From Salegentibacter salegens (GTDB lineage Bacteria > Bacteroidota > Bacteroidia > Flavobacteriales > Flavobacteriaceae), in contig NZ_LT670848.1 of NCBI RefSeq assembly GCF_900142975.1, positions 744,001 through 808,000 on the forward strand: a DNA stretch of 64,000 bases, read 5' to 3'. Positions 18,855-26,785 of the stretch are shown here, piece by piece. The position numbers were made by a program, and so were the translations under genes. The notes under the pieces are model-generated. The model worked only from the letters and a program-made list of their open reading frames with translations. It made no database searches and was not told where the DNA came from. Position 1 is the first letter of the stretch, and every line of letters starts with the position of its first letter.

Positions 18855-18886
18855 TTTGGTTATGATAGCCAATGGCTTTAAATTTG
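18855..18886 (+). promoter_or_regulatory. Promoter for the ferredoxin gene
   Basis: TTTG at 18855-18858, a 20-base gap, then TAAATTTG at 18879-18886, a good match to the Bacteroidota housekeeping promoter. It implies a 5' untranslated region of about 90 bases before the ferredoxin ATG at 18982. Confidence 0.6.
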
Positions 18887-18898
18887 TAGTGCGAAATT

Positions 18899-18952
18899 AA
18901 AACTTAAGGCGGCAAACTCCTAAAAAAGGACAGGAAATACCACCTAAGTTTT
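18899..18952 (-). ncRNA. Candidate structured leader RNA upstream of the acyl-CoA reductase-serC-serA genes
   Basis: A 54-base imperfect inverted repeat. AAAACTTA-A-GG-C-GG (18899-18912) faces CC-A-CC-TAAGTTTT (18940-18952), with an inner hairpin TCCT/AGGA (18918-18921, 18927-18930). On the plus strand the stem has a C.A mismatch; on the minus strand the same position is U.G, so the helix is better as a minus-strand transcript. A minus-strand TATCTTTG box sits at 18968-18975, just upstream. It could be a riboswitch, a protein-binding leader or an attenuator; the class is not recognised. Confidence 0.45.
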
Positions 18953-18967
18953 ATGATAATTAAATTA

Positions 18968-18975
18968 CAAAGATA
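18968..18975 (-). promoter_or_regulatory. Candidate -7 box of the serine/acyl-CoA reductase operon
   Basis: TATCTTTG on the minus strand, an exact TAnnTTTG match. No convincing TTTG lies 17-21 bases upstream, so the call is tentative; it would place the transcription start near 18962, directly before the stem-loop. Confidence 0.45.
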
Positions 18976-18981
18976 AAAGCT

Positions 18982-19335
18982 ATGGCAATTGTTATAACAG
19001 ATGAATGCATAAACTGCGGCGCCTGCGAGCCCGAGTGCCCTAATACAGCGATTTATGAAGGTGCAGACGACTGGCGTTATGCCGATGGAACAGACCTGGA
19101 AGGGAATGTGGTACTGCCAAATGGAAAGGAAGCTGATGCGAATGAAGCACAGGAACCTGTAAGTGATGAGATTTATTATATTGTACCCGACAAATGTACC
19201 GAGTGTAAAGGATTTCACGACGAACCACAATGTGCTGCGGTTTGTCCCGTAGACTGCTGCGTGCCCGATGATGAGCACGTAGAAAGTGAGGAAGAATTAC
19301 TTGGTAAGCAGAAATTTATGCACGAAAACGAGTAA
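18982..19335 (+). CDS. 4Fe-4S dicluster ferredoxin
   Basis: 117 aa. The first cluster motif is [12 protein letters not shown] near the N-terminus. The second is split, [22 protein letters not shown], with the long spacing typical of the 7Fe/8Fe dicluster ferredoxins that resemble Allochromatium-type proteins. A loop of about 40 residues lies between the clusters. The C-terminal tail is acidic and ends in HENE. Low-potential electron carrier, cytoplasmic. Divergent from the acyl-CoA reductase; a redox link between them is possible but unproven. Ends at a perfect bidirectional terminator. Confidence 0.93.
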   Translation: MAIVITDECINCGACEPECPNTAIYEGADDWRYADGTDLEGNVVLPNGKEADANEAQEPVSDEIYYIVPDKCTECKGFHDEPQCAAVCPVDCCVPDDEHVESEEELLGKQKFMHENE

Positions 19336-19360
19336 AATTCTTTTCAGAATTTAGAATATA

Positions 19361-19396
19361 AAAGATCCCGTTTCAGCTGAAACGGGATCTTTTTGT
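19361..19396. terminator. Perfect palindromic bidirectional terminator
   Basis: Bases 19361-19392 form a perfect 32-base palindrome (AAAGATCCCGTTTCAG and its complement) with A and T runs at the ends. It serves the ferredoxin and the convergent AraC gene. Confidence 0.9.
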
Positions 19397-19435
19397 TTTA
19401 TCACAATTTTAGATATATTAAAATCATAGAATAAA

Positions 19436-20314
19436 TTATGAAACCGCAAACTTGATCTCATTACGGTAAACCGAAGGAGCCTTTCCGGTAAATTTCTTGA
19501 ACTGCTTATTAAAATGACTAAAATTATTAAAGCCGCTTTCAAAGCATACATCTGTGATGCTTATCTGCTTTTCGTGCAATAATTTAGCAGCGTGTACCAG
19601 GCGATATTCGTTAACGAATTGCACAAAGGTTTTTCCGGTTGTTTTTTTGAAATATCTACAGAACGCCGGCACCGTCATACTCACCACTCCGGCAATTTCT
19701 TCCAGGGCAATATTTCTTTTAAATTCGTTTTTCACAAAATTAAAGACCACATTAATCCGGTTGTGATCTTCCAGTTCGGTATCCAGTACAAATCCTTCAG
19801 CATTTAAAAGGGTAAAATCTTTGGCGTTTTCAAGCATATTAAGAACATCAAGCAATCCCAGCAACCTTTTATAGTTAGTTAAGGAGTTTAGTGCTTCTAT
19901 TTTGCCACCAATTAGGTTTTTATCTTCTCCGTGAAAAACAATTCCGTTTTTGGCCCGCTCAAGTAAAACCCGAACATTTCTCATTTCGGGGATCTCCCAG
20001 AAATTCTTTCCGAGGAAATCAGGACTAAATTGAATTACGGTTTCCCTGTCGTTATCGGTTAAACTATCGGTAAACCCACAGTGCGGAAGATTGGCGCCAA
20101 TTAAAATAAGATCACCGTTTTGATAATAGGAGACGTGGCTTCCAATTTGTCTTTTCCCCGAACCCCCGTTTACATAAACCAGTTCTATTTCTGGGTGGTA
20201 ATGCCAAAATGTGTGGTTTTTGTTTTGGTGTAGTTGGTTAAAACTTTTAAAAGAAAATGAACTTCCAAAGCTTGGGTCTACTTTTTCAAAAGAAGGCTTG
20301 TTGGTTTTTAGCAT
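19436..20314 (-). CDS. AraC-family transcriptional regulator with cupin sensor domain
   Basis: 292 aa. The N-terminal part (about 25-120) is a cupin-like ligand domain with HYHPEIELVYVNGG and GDLILIGANLPHCGF. The C-terminal AraC DNA-binding domain (about 185-285) has the two helix-turn-helix units: ALEEIAGVVSMTVPAFCRYFKKTTG and ITDVCFESGFNNFSHFNKQFK. This layout fits sugar-responsive activators. The next gene on the divergent side, a secreted 190-aa protein, could be a target, but no catabolic genes are adjacent. Confidence 0.92.
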   Translation of the reverse strand: MLKTNKPSFEKVDPSFGSSFSFKSFNQLHQNKNHTFWHYHPEIELVYVNGGSGKRQIGSHVSYYQNGDLILIGANLPHCGFTDSLTDNDRETVIQFSPDFLGKNFWEIPEMRNVRVLLERAKNGIVFHGEDKNLIGGKIEALNSLTNYKRLLGLLDVLNMLENAKDFTLLNAEGFVLDTELEDHNRINVVFNFVKNEFKRNIALEEIAGVVSMTVPAFCRYFKKTTGKTFVQFVNEYRLVHAAKLLHEKQISITDVCFESGFNNFSHFNKQFKKFTGKAPSVYRNEIKFAVS

Positions 20315-20337
20315 ATCCTCAATAAATTAACTTTTTG

Positions 20338-20358
20338 GTAATATGGGCGTAATATTAC
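20338..20358. promoter_or_regulatory. Inverted repeat upstream of the AraC gene
   Basis: GTAATAT (20338-20344) and ATATTAC (20352-20358) form a 7-base inverted repeat with a 7-base spacer, 24 bases from the AraC start codon. It could be a binding site for AraC itself; AraC sites are more often direct repeats, so this is weak. Confidence 0.35.
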
Positions 20359-20485
20359 TCCTAATAGTGCAAAATTAACTCAAAAATATGCTATATATAC
20401 AAAAAATCAATATTAAATAATTGTAAATATCAATATAGCACATTTACTTGTTTATTCACTACTATTCAGCAGGGTAAAAGTGCCC

Positions 20486-20493
20486 TATCTTTG
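20486..20493 (+). promoter_or_regulatory. -7 promoter box of the secreted 190-aa protein
   Basis: TATCTTTG is an exact TAnnTTTG match about 41 bases before the ATG at 20535. A TTG at 20458-20460 is 25 bases upstream, longer than the usual 17-21, so an activator may be required. Confidence 0.5.
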
Positions 20494-20534
20494 TAAATGT
20501 AAACAAGGGGTATTAACAATTAAAAATCAAAATT

Positions 20535-21107
20535 ATGAAAAAACTATTGAAAAATTCGTTATTGCTAGTAGCTTTAGTAACCGGAATAAATTTCTACGCT
20601 GCTGACCGTGTGGAAGTTAGTGTAGATAAGGGGCAAACTCTAATTGTAGAATTAGATAATGTGAGTACAGTGAGCTTAGAAGATGCTTCAGGATTTATTC
20701 TATTTAAGGATAGTCCGGCGCTTGATGGGAATTATAAAAAGCAAATAGATTTTAGCCGTATTCCTGCAGGAACTTACTTTTTAAATACTGAAGATGTTAG
20801 TGGAATTTACACTACTGAAATTAAGAAATCCTCTAATGGAATAAGTATCGAAGATAAAACTGCTGCTGTAGTATTTAAACCGATCTATAAAGTAGAGGCT
20901 AAAAAAGTTAAATTTTTTCTAACCAATCCTGCAGAAACTTATGCGAGTCTAAAAGTATATGACGCTACAGGAAAACTGGTAGGAGAAGTTAAAGACAAAG
21001 GGTATACAATGAATAAAACCCTGGATTTTTCTAAAATGCAAAAAGGTGAGTACACTTTTAGATTAAGTGTTGCCGATAAGGTAATTACAGAAAAACTTTC
21101 AATTTAA
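20535..21107 (+). CDS. Secreted protein with a sorting-domain-like C-terminus
   Basis: 190 aa. Signal peptide about 1-22 (KKLLKNSLLLVALVTGINFYA). The mature part has two beta-rich stretches of similar rhythm. The C-terminal about 70 residues (LKVYDATGKLVGEV, TLDFSKMQKGEYTFRLSV, ITEKLSI) follow the plan of type IX secretion/Por C-terminal domains, but the protein is almost all domain with no large cargo. It could be a small T9SS client or a periplasmic DUF3244-like protein. The strong terminator and single-gene transcript suggest a well-expressed product. Function unknown. Confidence 0.7.
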   Translation: MKKLLKNSLLLVALVTGINFYAADRVEVSVDKGQTLIVELDNVSTVSLEDASGFILFKDSPALDGNYKKQIDFSRIPAGTYFLNTEDVSGIYTTEIKKSSNGISIEDKTAAVVFKPIYKVEAKKVKFFLTNPAETYASLKVYDATGKLVGEVKDKGYTMNKTLDFSKMQKGEYTFRLSVADKVITEKLSI

Positions 21108-21128
21108 GTTAGTTTATTAATTCAACTT

Positions 21129-21163
21129 AAAGCAGGGATTTGCACCTAAAATCCCTGCTTTTA
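21129..21163 (+). terminator. Terminator after the 190-aa secreted protein
   Basis: AAAGCAGGGATT (21129-21140) pairs perfectly with AATCCCTGCTTT (21150-21161) around a 9-base loop and runs into T residues. Confidence 0.85.
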
Positions 21164-21305
21164 TTATTTAATGACCGAAGCTGGTTTCTCCAGTTTCGGT
21201 TTTTTTATATTCCCCTCTAAATTGTTTCACATATTTTAAGTATTTTCCTGAAGAATTAGTGGCTTGTTTGAGTAATAAAAACCAGGTCCGTAATCCCATT
21301 CTTCA

Positions 21306-24300
21306 ATGATTAACCTCACGCAACAAAAGGAAGTATTCCTGTCTTTTCCTGACAATTGTTTCTTATTACTACCAGATTATCCAAAATTCACGATTATTGA
21401 AGTTAACCGTGCATTTCAAAAAAGTTCCGGTATGCCTCGAGAGCAGTTGGTTGGCAATGGTATGTTGGATGTTTTTGGGAAAGTAAATACAGATCATAAT
21501 TTTATTGAGATACTTTCTCAATTCTTCCAGGAAGCTATAGAATCTGGCGAACCAAATCATATTCCCCAGGTTCGGTACGATCTCCCCGATAAGGAAACCG
21601 GCACTTTACAACGAAAAATTTGGGAAGCAGATAATATTCCTATTAAAAATGAAAAGGGAGAAATTGAATTTATTTTACATAGGGTTCGCGATATTACCCA
21701 GGTGATTAACACCCGGGAAAAGGGGCAGGTTTCGCTAAAAAGTTTACAGAAAAATGAAAAATTTTTAAAGGAAACTCAGGAAGTTGCTAAAATTGGTAGC
21801 TGGGAATTAGATGTTGAGCAGAATAGCCTTTACTGGTCTAAAATGCTTAAGGAAATTCACGAGGTCCCGCAAGATTTTACTCCGATTCTTGATACTGCTA
21901 TAAATTTCTATAAATCTGAAAAAGATAAAACTACCATAAGAAATGCTATTTCTATGGCCTTAAATTCCGGGAAAGGTTTTGATCTTGAATTTGAAATAAT
22001 TACTGCTAAAAATAATGATAAGTGGATAAGAACCACCGGAAAACCTGAGTTCAAAAACGGAAGGTGTATAAGAATTTTTGGAGCTACCCAGGATATTACT
22101 TCTCGTAAACTTGCTCAAATTAGACTTGAAAATATTAACGATAATATCCCCGGAGTTGTTTTTAGATATAAACTTAAACCAAATGGTGATGACCAATTAA
22201 TGTACATAAGCGAAGGGGTTCGGAATGTTTGGGGGATCACCCCACAGGAAGCAACGCGAGACAATAGCGTTGTATGGAATTTGTATCATGAAGATGACAT
22301 ACCCCAACTTAAAAAAAAGATTAATGAATCGGCCAGTAATTTAAGTTTATGGTCGCATGAGTGGCGGGTAAAACATCCCGGAAAAGGGATACGATGGAAC
22401 CGAGGATTTGGATCTCCCCAAAAACTGGCAGACGGTAGTATAGTTTGGGATTCTATTGTTTTAGATGTGACCGAGGAAAAATTGGCCTATGAATTATTAG
22501 AGATAAATGAATCACGCCAGCGAAGTTTACTGGAATCTCAAACCAATTACGTTATTAGAATTGATATTGAAGGAAATTACACTTATTGCAATAATAAATA
22601 TCAAGAGGATTTTAGCTGGATAAATGGAGAATCTCGGTTAATTGGAGAAAGTAGTATGATTGCCGTGGTTGAAAAGGACAGGCAGAAGGTAGAAGGAATC
22701 CTTACAAAGTGTTTGGGAAATCCCGATAAATCTTTTCAGATCGAATTTGGGAAGCTAAGGGGAGATGGGAGTGTACGCACTACCGTTTGGGATTGTATCG
22801 CGTTAAGTGATGCACAAGGGAATCCTAATGAAATTCAATGTACTGGAATAGATATTTCGGAAAAACATGAAGCCGAGCTGGAGCTAAATAAAACCAAAGA
22901 ACAATATAAAGGCTTAATAAAAAGTATAGAAGGTGTTTTTTGGGAATTAGATGTCGATACCTTTGAATTTACTTTTGTGAGCGACCAGGCTTTAGATTTA
23001 ATAGGAATTAAACCTTCAGATTGGTACCACAAGCCCAAATTTTGGGAAAATCATATTCATCCAGACGACAGAAAATACGCAGTTAATTTCTGCCTAAGTC
23101 AGGTGGAACAAGGAAAAAACCACAGTTTTGAATATAGAATGCTAAAAGCCGATGGTAGTTATGTTTGGGTAAGCGATGTGGTTTCAGTGGTTAAAGAAAA
23201 CGGGAAACCACGCTGGTTACGTGGTATTATGACCGATGTTTCTAAAAGGAAAAAAACCGAAAAAGACCTGGAGCAAAAGCGGTCTCGCCTAGATAAAATT
23301 ATGAATGAGTCCCTGGATATTATATCTATAATTGATGCTGAAGGCTATTTTACAGAAATTAATAGGGCGGCAGAAAGTATTTTAGGTTATTCAATTGAAG
23401 AGCTACGAGGGAAAGCTTTTATGAATTTTGTTCTTAAAGAGGATAAGGAAAAAACAGAACAGGCGGCCTTGGATATTAGGAATGGTACCGCCATGACTAA
23501 TTTTGAAAATCGTTACGTCGCGAAAAATGGGAACGTTATTCCGCTAACCTGGTCAGCATATTGGGACAGTAAAGAAAATCTCATGTATGCTATAGCGAGG
23601 GATTCCAGGGAAAGAAAACGAGCAGAAGAGCAACTTAAACTTAGTGAGCAGCGCTTTAAGAGTTTAGTGCAGGAAGGTGGTGATCTAATTGCCTTGTTAG
23701 ATGAAAATGGTGATTATAGATACACGAGCCCTAATTTTATTTCTGTTTCAGGATATTCTCCTAAAGATTTTGAAAACCATAATGTATTTGAGTTTATTCA
23801 CCCTGATGATTTAGAGGAAGTTCAAAAGAAATTTGAAGAGATACGCCGGCAAAAAAGGGTCCAAATTAATGGTATTAGGTTTAAACATAAAAACGGAAGC
23901 TGGCGTTGGTTAGAAACTACTGCAACGAATCTTATAGATGATCCGGCCGTTAAAGGTATAGTCACCAATTCACGCGATATTACCGAAAAAAGACACTTTC
24001 AGGAATTAGAAAATTTGGAGCGTAAAGTGCTGGAAATGAATTTTAAAAAGACTTCCAGATTAAAGGGAATCCTTAATTTTTATGTAAAAAACCTGGAGAA
24101 GATAAACCCTAATGCTTCTTTCGTTATTCAAAAGCTTGAAAACGAGAAATTATCTCATTGGGCTTCGGGTGAAATTAATCCTAATCTTGTAGATGCTTTA
24201 AATGACCTGGGAATTGAACAAAAAGATAAAATATACTCTGTATTTGAAGACGGGAAACCCGTTGTTTTAAAAATTAATAAGGCTCCTGCTTCCAGATTAA

Positions 24301-26006
24301 AAACAATAGCATTAAAAAATGAAATCGAGTCTTGCTGGACTTATCCAATTATAGATTCAAAAGGGCAAAGACTGGGGATTTTTACAGTTTTTTATAAAAA
24401 TAATCCTTTCCACGAAAAAGAAAAGGAGCAGAGAAGTATTAAAAGGTCGGTTGGATTGTTGCAGTTAATTGTTGAATTTCAGTTAAATGAAATAGCTCTA
24501 AAACGCAGCAATCAACGCTATGAATTTGTAAATAAAGCCACCGAGGATGCAATTTATGATTGGGATGTTGTAAATGATGAGTTGACCTGGGGAGACGGAT
24601 TCTATAAAATGTTGGGCACCGATAGGGAGCAAGGTACATTTCCACTTCAAAAATGGAGCGAGGGCATTCACCCCAATGATATTATTGAAGTTAATAAAAG
24701 TTTGGAGCAGAGTTTAAAGAATAAAAATAAAAGTAAATGGCATGCTGAATACCTTTTCAGAAAAGCTGACGGCTCTTATTTAGATATTATTGAAAATGGA
24801 TATATCATTAGAAATGATGAGGGTAAAGCCTTAAGAATGATTGGTGTGCTTCGCGATGTTTCTGATATAAAAGCCTATGAAAAGGAACTTGAAAGTGCCA
24901 ACGAAAGATATCGTTATGTAACTAAAGCCACATCTGATGCTATTTGGGATTATGATGTTGTTGAAGGTAAATTGTTTTGGGGTGCAGGTTTTGAGACAAT
25001 ATTTAACTATAATTTAAAGGAGTTTAAACCGAATCTCTCTACCTGGTACAATAAGATTCATCCCGACGACCAGGGAAAAATTGTTAATAGCTTTCAGCGG
25101 TTTCTTGAAGGCGAGGATAGCATTTGGGAAGAAGAATATAGGTATAGAAATGCACAGGGTGATTATCTGGATGTATTTGACAGAGGTTTTGTGGTTCGTG
25201 ATAAAAATAAAAAAGCCATTAGAGTGGTAGGAGCAATACAGGATATTTCCCGTAAAAAACAATACGAAATATCGCTTAAAAAACTTAATGCAGAATTAAA
25301 GGAAAGAGCCAAAGAGCTGGCAACCTCAAATGCAGAGTTGGAGCAATTTGCTTACGTAGCTTCTCACGATCTTCAGGAGCCACTGCGTATGGTAACAAGT
25401 TTTTTAACCCAATTGGAAAAGAAATATGCCGACGTTCTGGACGAAAAAGGTTTATTGTATATAGATTTTGCGGTAGATGGAGCAAAAAGAATGCGACAGA
25501 TTATTTTAGATCTTTTAGAATTTTCAAGGGTGGGAAGAACCGAAGATAAACTTGAAGACGTATCAATAGCCGAGATTTTAGAAGAAATAACGCAGCTTTA
25601 CCGAAAAAGAATAGAAGAACGAAAAGCAAAAATTATAAGTGAAAATTTACCGGTTATAAAAGCTCCAAAAAGTCCTATACGGCAGGTGTTTCAGAATATT
25701 ATTAGCAATGCTCTAAAATACAGTAAAGAAGATATTAGTCCTGAAATTAGCATTGATTTTAAGGAAACCGAAAATTTCTGGGAATTTAGTATTAAGGATA
25801 ATGGAATTGGTATAGATAAAGAGTATTTTGATCGTATTTTCGTTATATTTCAGCGTTTGCATCATCGGGACGAATATTCTGGGACTGGAATGGGCCTTGC
25901 GGTTACTAAAAAAATTATCGAAAACCTGGGTGGAAAAATTTGGGTAGAATCTCAGGAAGAAAAGGGAAGTATTTTTCATTTTACCATTGCAAAAGCTATA
26001 GCTTAA
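21306..26006 (+). CDS. Multi-PAS sensor histidine kinase
   Basis: 1566 aa with no clear membrane segment, so a large cytoplasmic sensor. I count about nine PAS units with PAC-like ends (IQDIS, VRDIT, LRDVS and similar), at roughly 1-130, 155-270, 275-390, 400-520, 530-645, 655-765, 775-890, 1065-1180 and 1185-1305. A GAF-like region lies at about 910-1055. A coiled coil leads to HisKA with phospho-acceptor H1354 in YVASHDLQEPLRM. The ATPase domain shows NIISNALKYSK, DNGIGI, FVIFQRLH and GTGMGLAVTKK. The HisKA subtype is that of phytochrome-like kinases, which pair with small receivers; one follows 229 bases downstream. Confidence 0.93.
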   Translation: MINLTQQKEVFLSFPDNCFLLLPDYPKFTIIEVNRAFQKSSGMPREQLVGNGMLDVFGKVNTDHNFIEILSQFFQEAIESGEPNHIPQVRYDLPDKETGTLQRKIWEADNIPIKNEKGEIEFILHRVRDITQVINTREKGQVSLKSLQKNEKFLKETQEVAKIGSWELDVEQNSLYWSKMLKEIHEVPQDFTPILDTAINFYKSEKDKTTIRNAISMALNSGKGFDLEFEIITAKNNDKWIRTTGKPEFKNGRCIRIFGATQDITSRKLAQIRLENINDNIPGVVFRYKLKPNGDDQLMYISEGVRNVWGITPQEATRDNSVVWNLYHEDDIPQLKKKINESASNLSLWSHEWRVKHPGKGIRWNRGFGSPQKLADGSIVWDSIVLDVTEEKLAYELLEINESRQRSLLESQTNYVIRIDIEGNYTYCNNKYQEDFSWINGESRLIGESSMIAVVEKDRQKVEGILTKCLGNPDKSFQIEFGKLRGDGSVRTTVWDCIALSDAQGNPNEIQCTGIDISEKHEAELELNKTKEQYKGLIKSIEGVFWELDVDTFEFTFVSDQALDLIGIKPSDWYHKPKFWENHIHPDDRKYAVNFCLSQVEQGKNHSFEYRMLKADGSYVWVSDVVSVVKENGKPRWLRGIMTDVSKRKKTEKDLEQKRSRLDKIMNESLDIISIIDAEGYFTEINRAAESILGYSIEELRGKAFMNFVLKEDKEKTEQAALDIRNGTAMTNFENRYVAKNGNVIPLTWSAYWDSKENLMYAIARDSRERKRAEEQLKLSEQRFKSLVQEGGDLIALLDENGDYRYTSPNFISVSGYSPKDFENHNVFEFIHPDDLEEVQKKFEEIRRQKRVQINGIRFKHKNGSWRWLETTATNLIDDPAVKGIVTNSRDITEKRHFQELENLERKVLEMNFKKTSRLKGILNFYVKNLEKINPNASFVIQKLENEKLSHWASGEINPNLVDALNDLGIEQKDKIYSVFEDGKPVVLKINKAPASRLKTIALKNEIESCWTYPIIDSKGQRLGIFTVFYKNNPFHEKEKEQRSIKRSVGLLQLIVEFQLNEIALKRSNQRYEFVNKATEDAIYDWDVVNDELTWGDGFYKMLGTDREQGTFPLQKWSEGIHPNDIIEVNKSLEQSLKNKNKSKWHAEYLFRKADGSYLDIIENGYIIRNDEGKALRMIGVLRDVSDIKAYEKELESANERYRYVTKATSDAIWDYDVVEGKLFWGAGFETIFNYNLKEFKPNLSTWYNKIHPDDQGKIVNSFQRFLEGEDSIWEEEYRYRNAQGDYLDVFDRGFVVRDKNKKAIRVVGAIQDISRKKQYEISLKKLNAELKERAKELATSNAELEQFAYVASHDLQEPLRMVTSFLTQLEKKYADVLDEKGLLYIDFAVDGAKRMRQIILDLLEFSRVGRTEDKLEDVSIAEILEEITQLYRKRIEERKAKIISENLPVIKAPKSPIRQVFQNIISNALKYSKEDISPEISIDFKETENFWEFSIKDNGIGIDKEYFDRIFVIFQRLHHRDEYSGTGMGLAVTKKIIENLGGKIWVESQEEKGSIFHFTIAKAIA

Positions 26007-26096
26007 TTGTAATAAAATTCTTATGATGAAATAAATTTTAGACTCGCCTTAGAAATAAACTGAATTTTTAGTTAATTATTATTTAAATTCTTATAT

Positions 26097-26207
26097 TTTA
26101 CTCGGTAGTTGAGATTTAAAACACGTTCCGAAGAATCGGAATGCCTCGAAATTAAAAATATTATTTTCCAGGAATGCCTCGTGAGCTTGCTTCTGGGTAA
26201 TTTACTA
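26097..26207 (+). repeat. Dispersed repeat A, long degenerate copy
   Basis: Starts TTTACTCGGTAGTTGAGATTTAA with a damaged palindrome, and ends CTTGCTTCTGGGTAATTTACTA. The middle contains its own short inverted repeat TTCCGAAGAATCGGAA. Lies between the kinase and its response regulator. Confidence 0.65.
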
Positions 26208-26235
26208 TTTAAACTTTCAAATAAATTTTGTAGCT

Positions 26236-26664
26236 ATGGAATCTATCCACATACTTTTGGTTGAAGATAATGAAGGCGATATACTTTTGACTTCAGAAGC
26301 ACTTGAAGAGGGCAAAATTCTGAATAAATTAAGTGTGGTTAGAGATGGAAAGGAAGCTATGGATTTTCTGGATAAAAAAGGAAAGTATGTAAAAGCAATT
26401 ACTCCAGATCTAATTTTATTAGATGTAAACCTTCCAAAAATGAATGGGCACGAAGTTCTCAAATTCGTAAAACAACATAAAGACCTAAGGCAAATTCCGG
26501 TAATTATGCTTACTACTTCTTCCTCAAAAGAAGATATTGATATTTCTTACCAGAATTATGCAAATTGTTACATCACAAAACCTATAGAAGTAGATGATTT
26601 TATGAATGCCGTGAACCAAATTGAAGAATTCTGGGTTAATCTGGTAAAACTTCCTTCTAAATAG
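26236..26664 (+). CDS. Single-domain response regulator (Rcp1-type)
   Basis: 142 aa, one receiver domain and nothing else. Acidic pocket E10-D11, phospho-acceptor D63 in LILLDVNLPKMNG, the Thr of LTTSS and Lys115 in CYITKPIEVDDF are all present. The extended loop between the acceptor and strand 4 and the ISYQNYANCYITKPI segment are typical of Rcp1-like regulators that work with phytochrome-like kinases. Output is therefore by protein contact or phosphorelay and not direct DNA binding. The upstream multi-PAS kinase is the obvious partner, although repeat A and 229 bases separate them. Confidence 0.93.
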   Translation: MESIHILLVEDNEGDILLTSEALEEGKILNKLSVVRDGKEAMDFLDKKGKYVKAITPDLILLDVNLPKMNGHEVLKFVKQHKDLRQIPVIMLTTSSSKEDIDISYQNYANCYITKPIEVDDFMNAVNQIEEFWVNLVKLPSK

Positions 26665-26785
26665 TTTTTTTTCTCAAAAATCTAATTAACAGATATTTTA
26701 ATTTTTTGTTAATTAAAATCTCCTTGCTTTGTTTTAACTTTTTGCCCTATACCTTATATTAGCGCCACAACTCCATGAACCACTT

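Noticed and set aside
18904..19278. 124-aa minus-strand frame
   Set aside because: Antisense to the ferredoxin; the Cys-rich look comes from the complement of its cluster motifs. It also overlaps the candidate leader RNA and its promoter.
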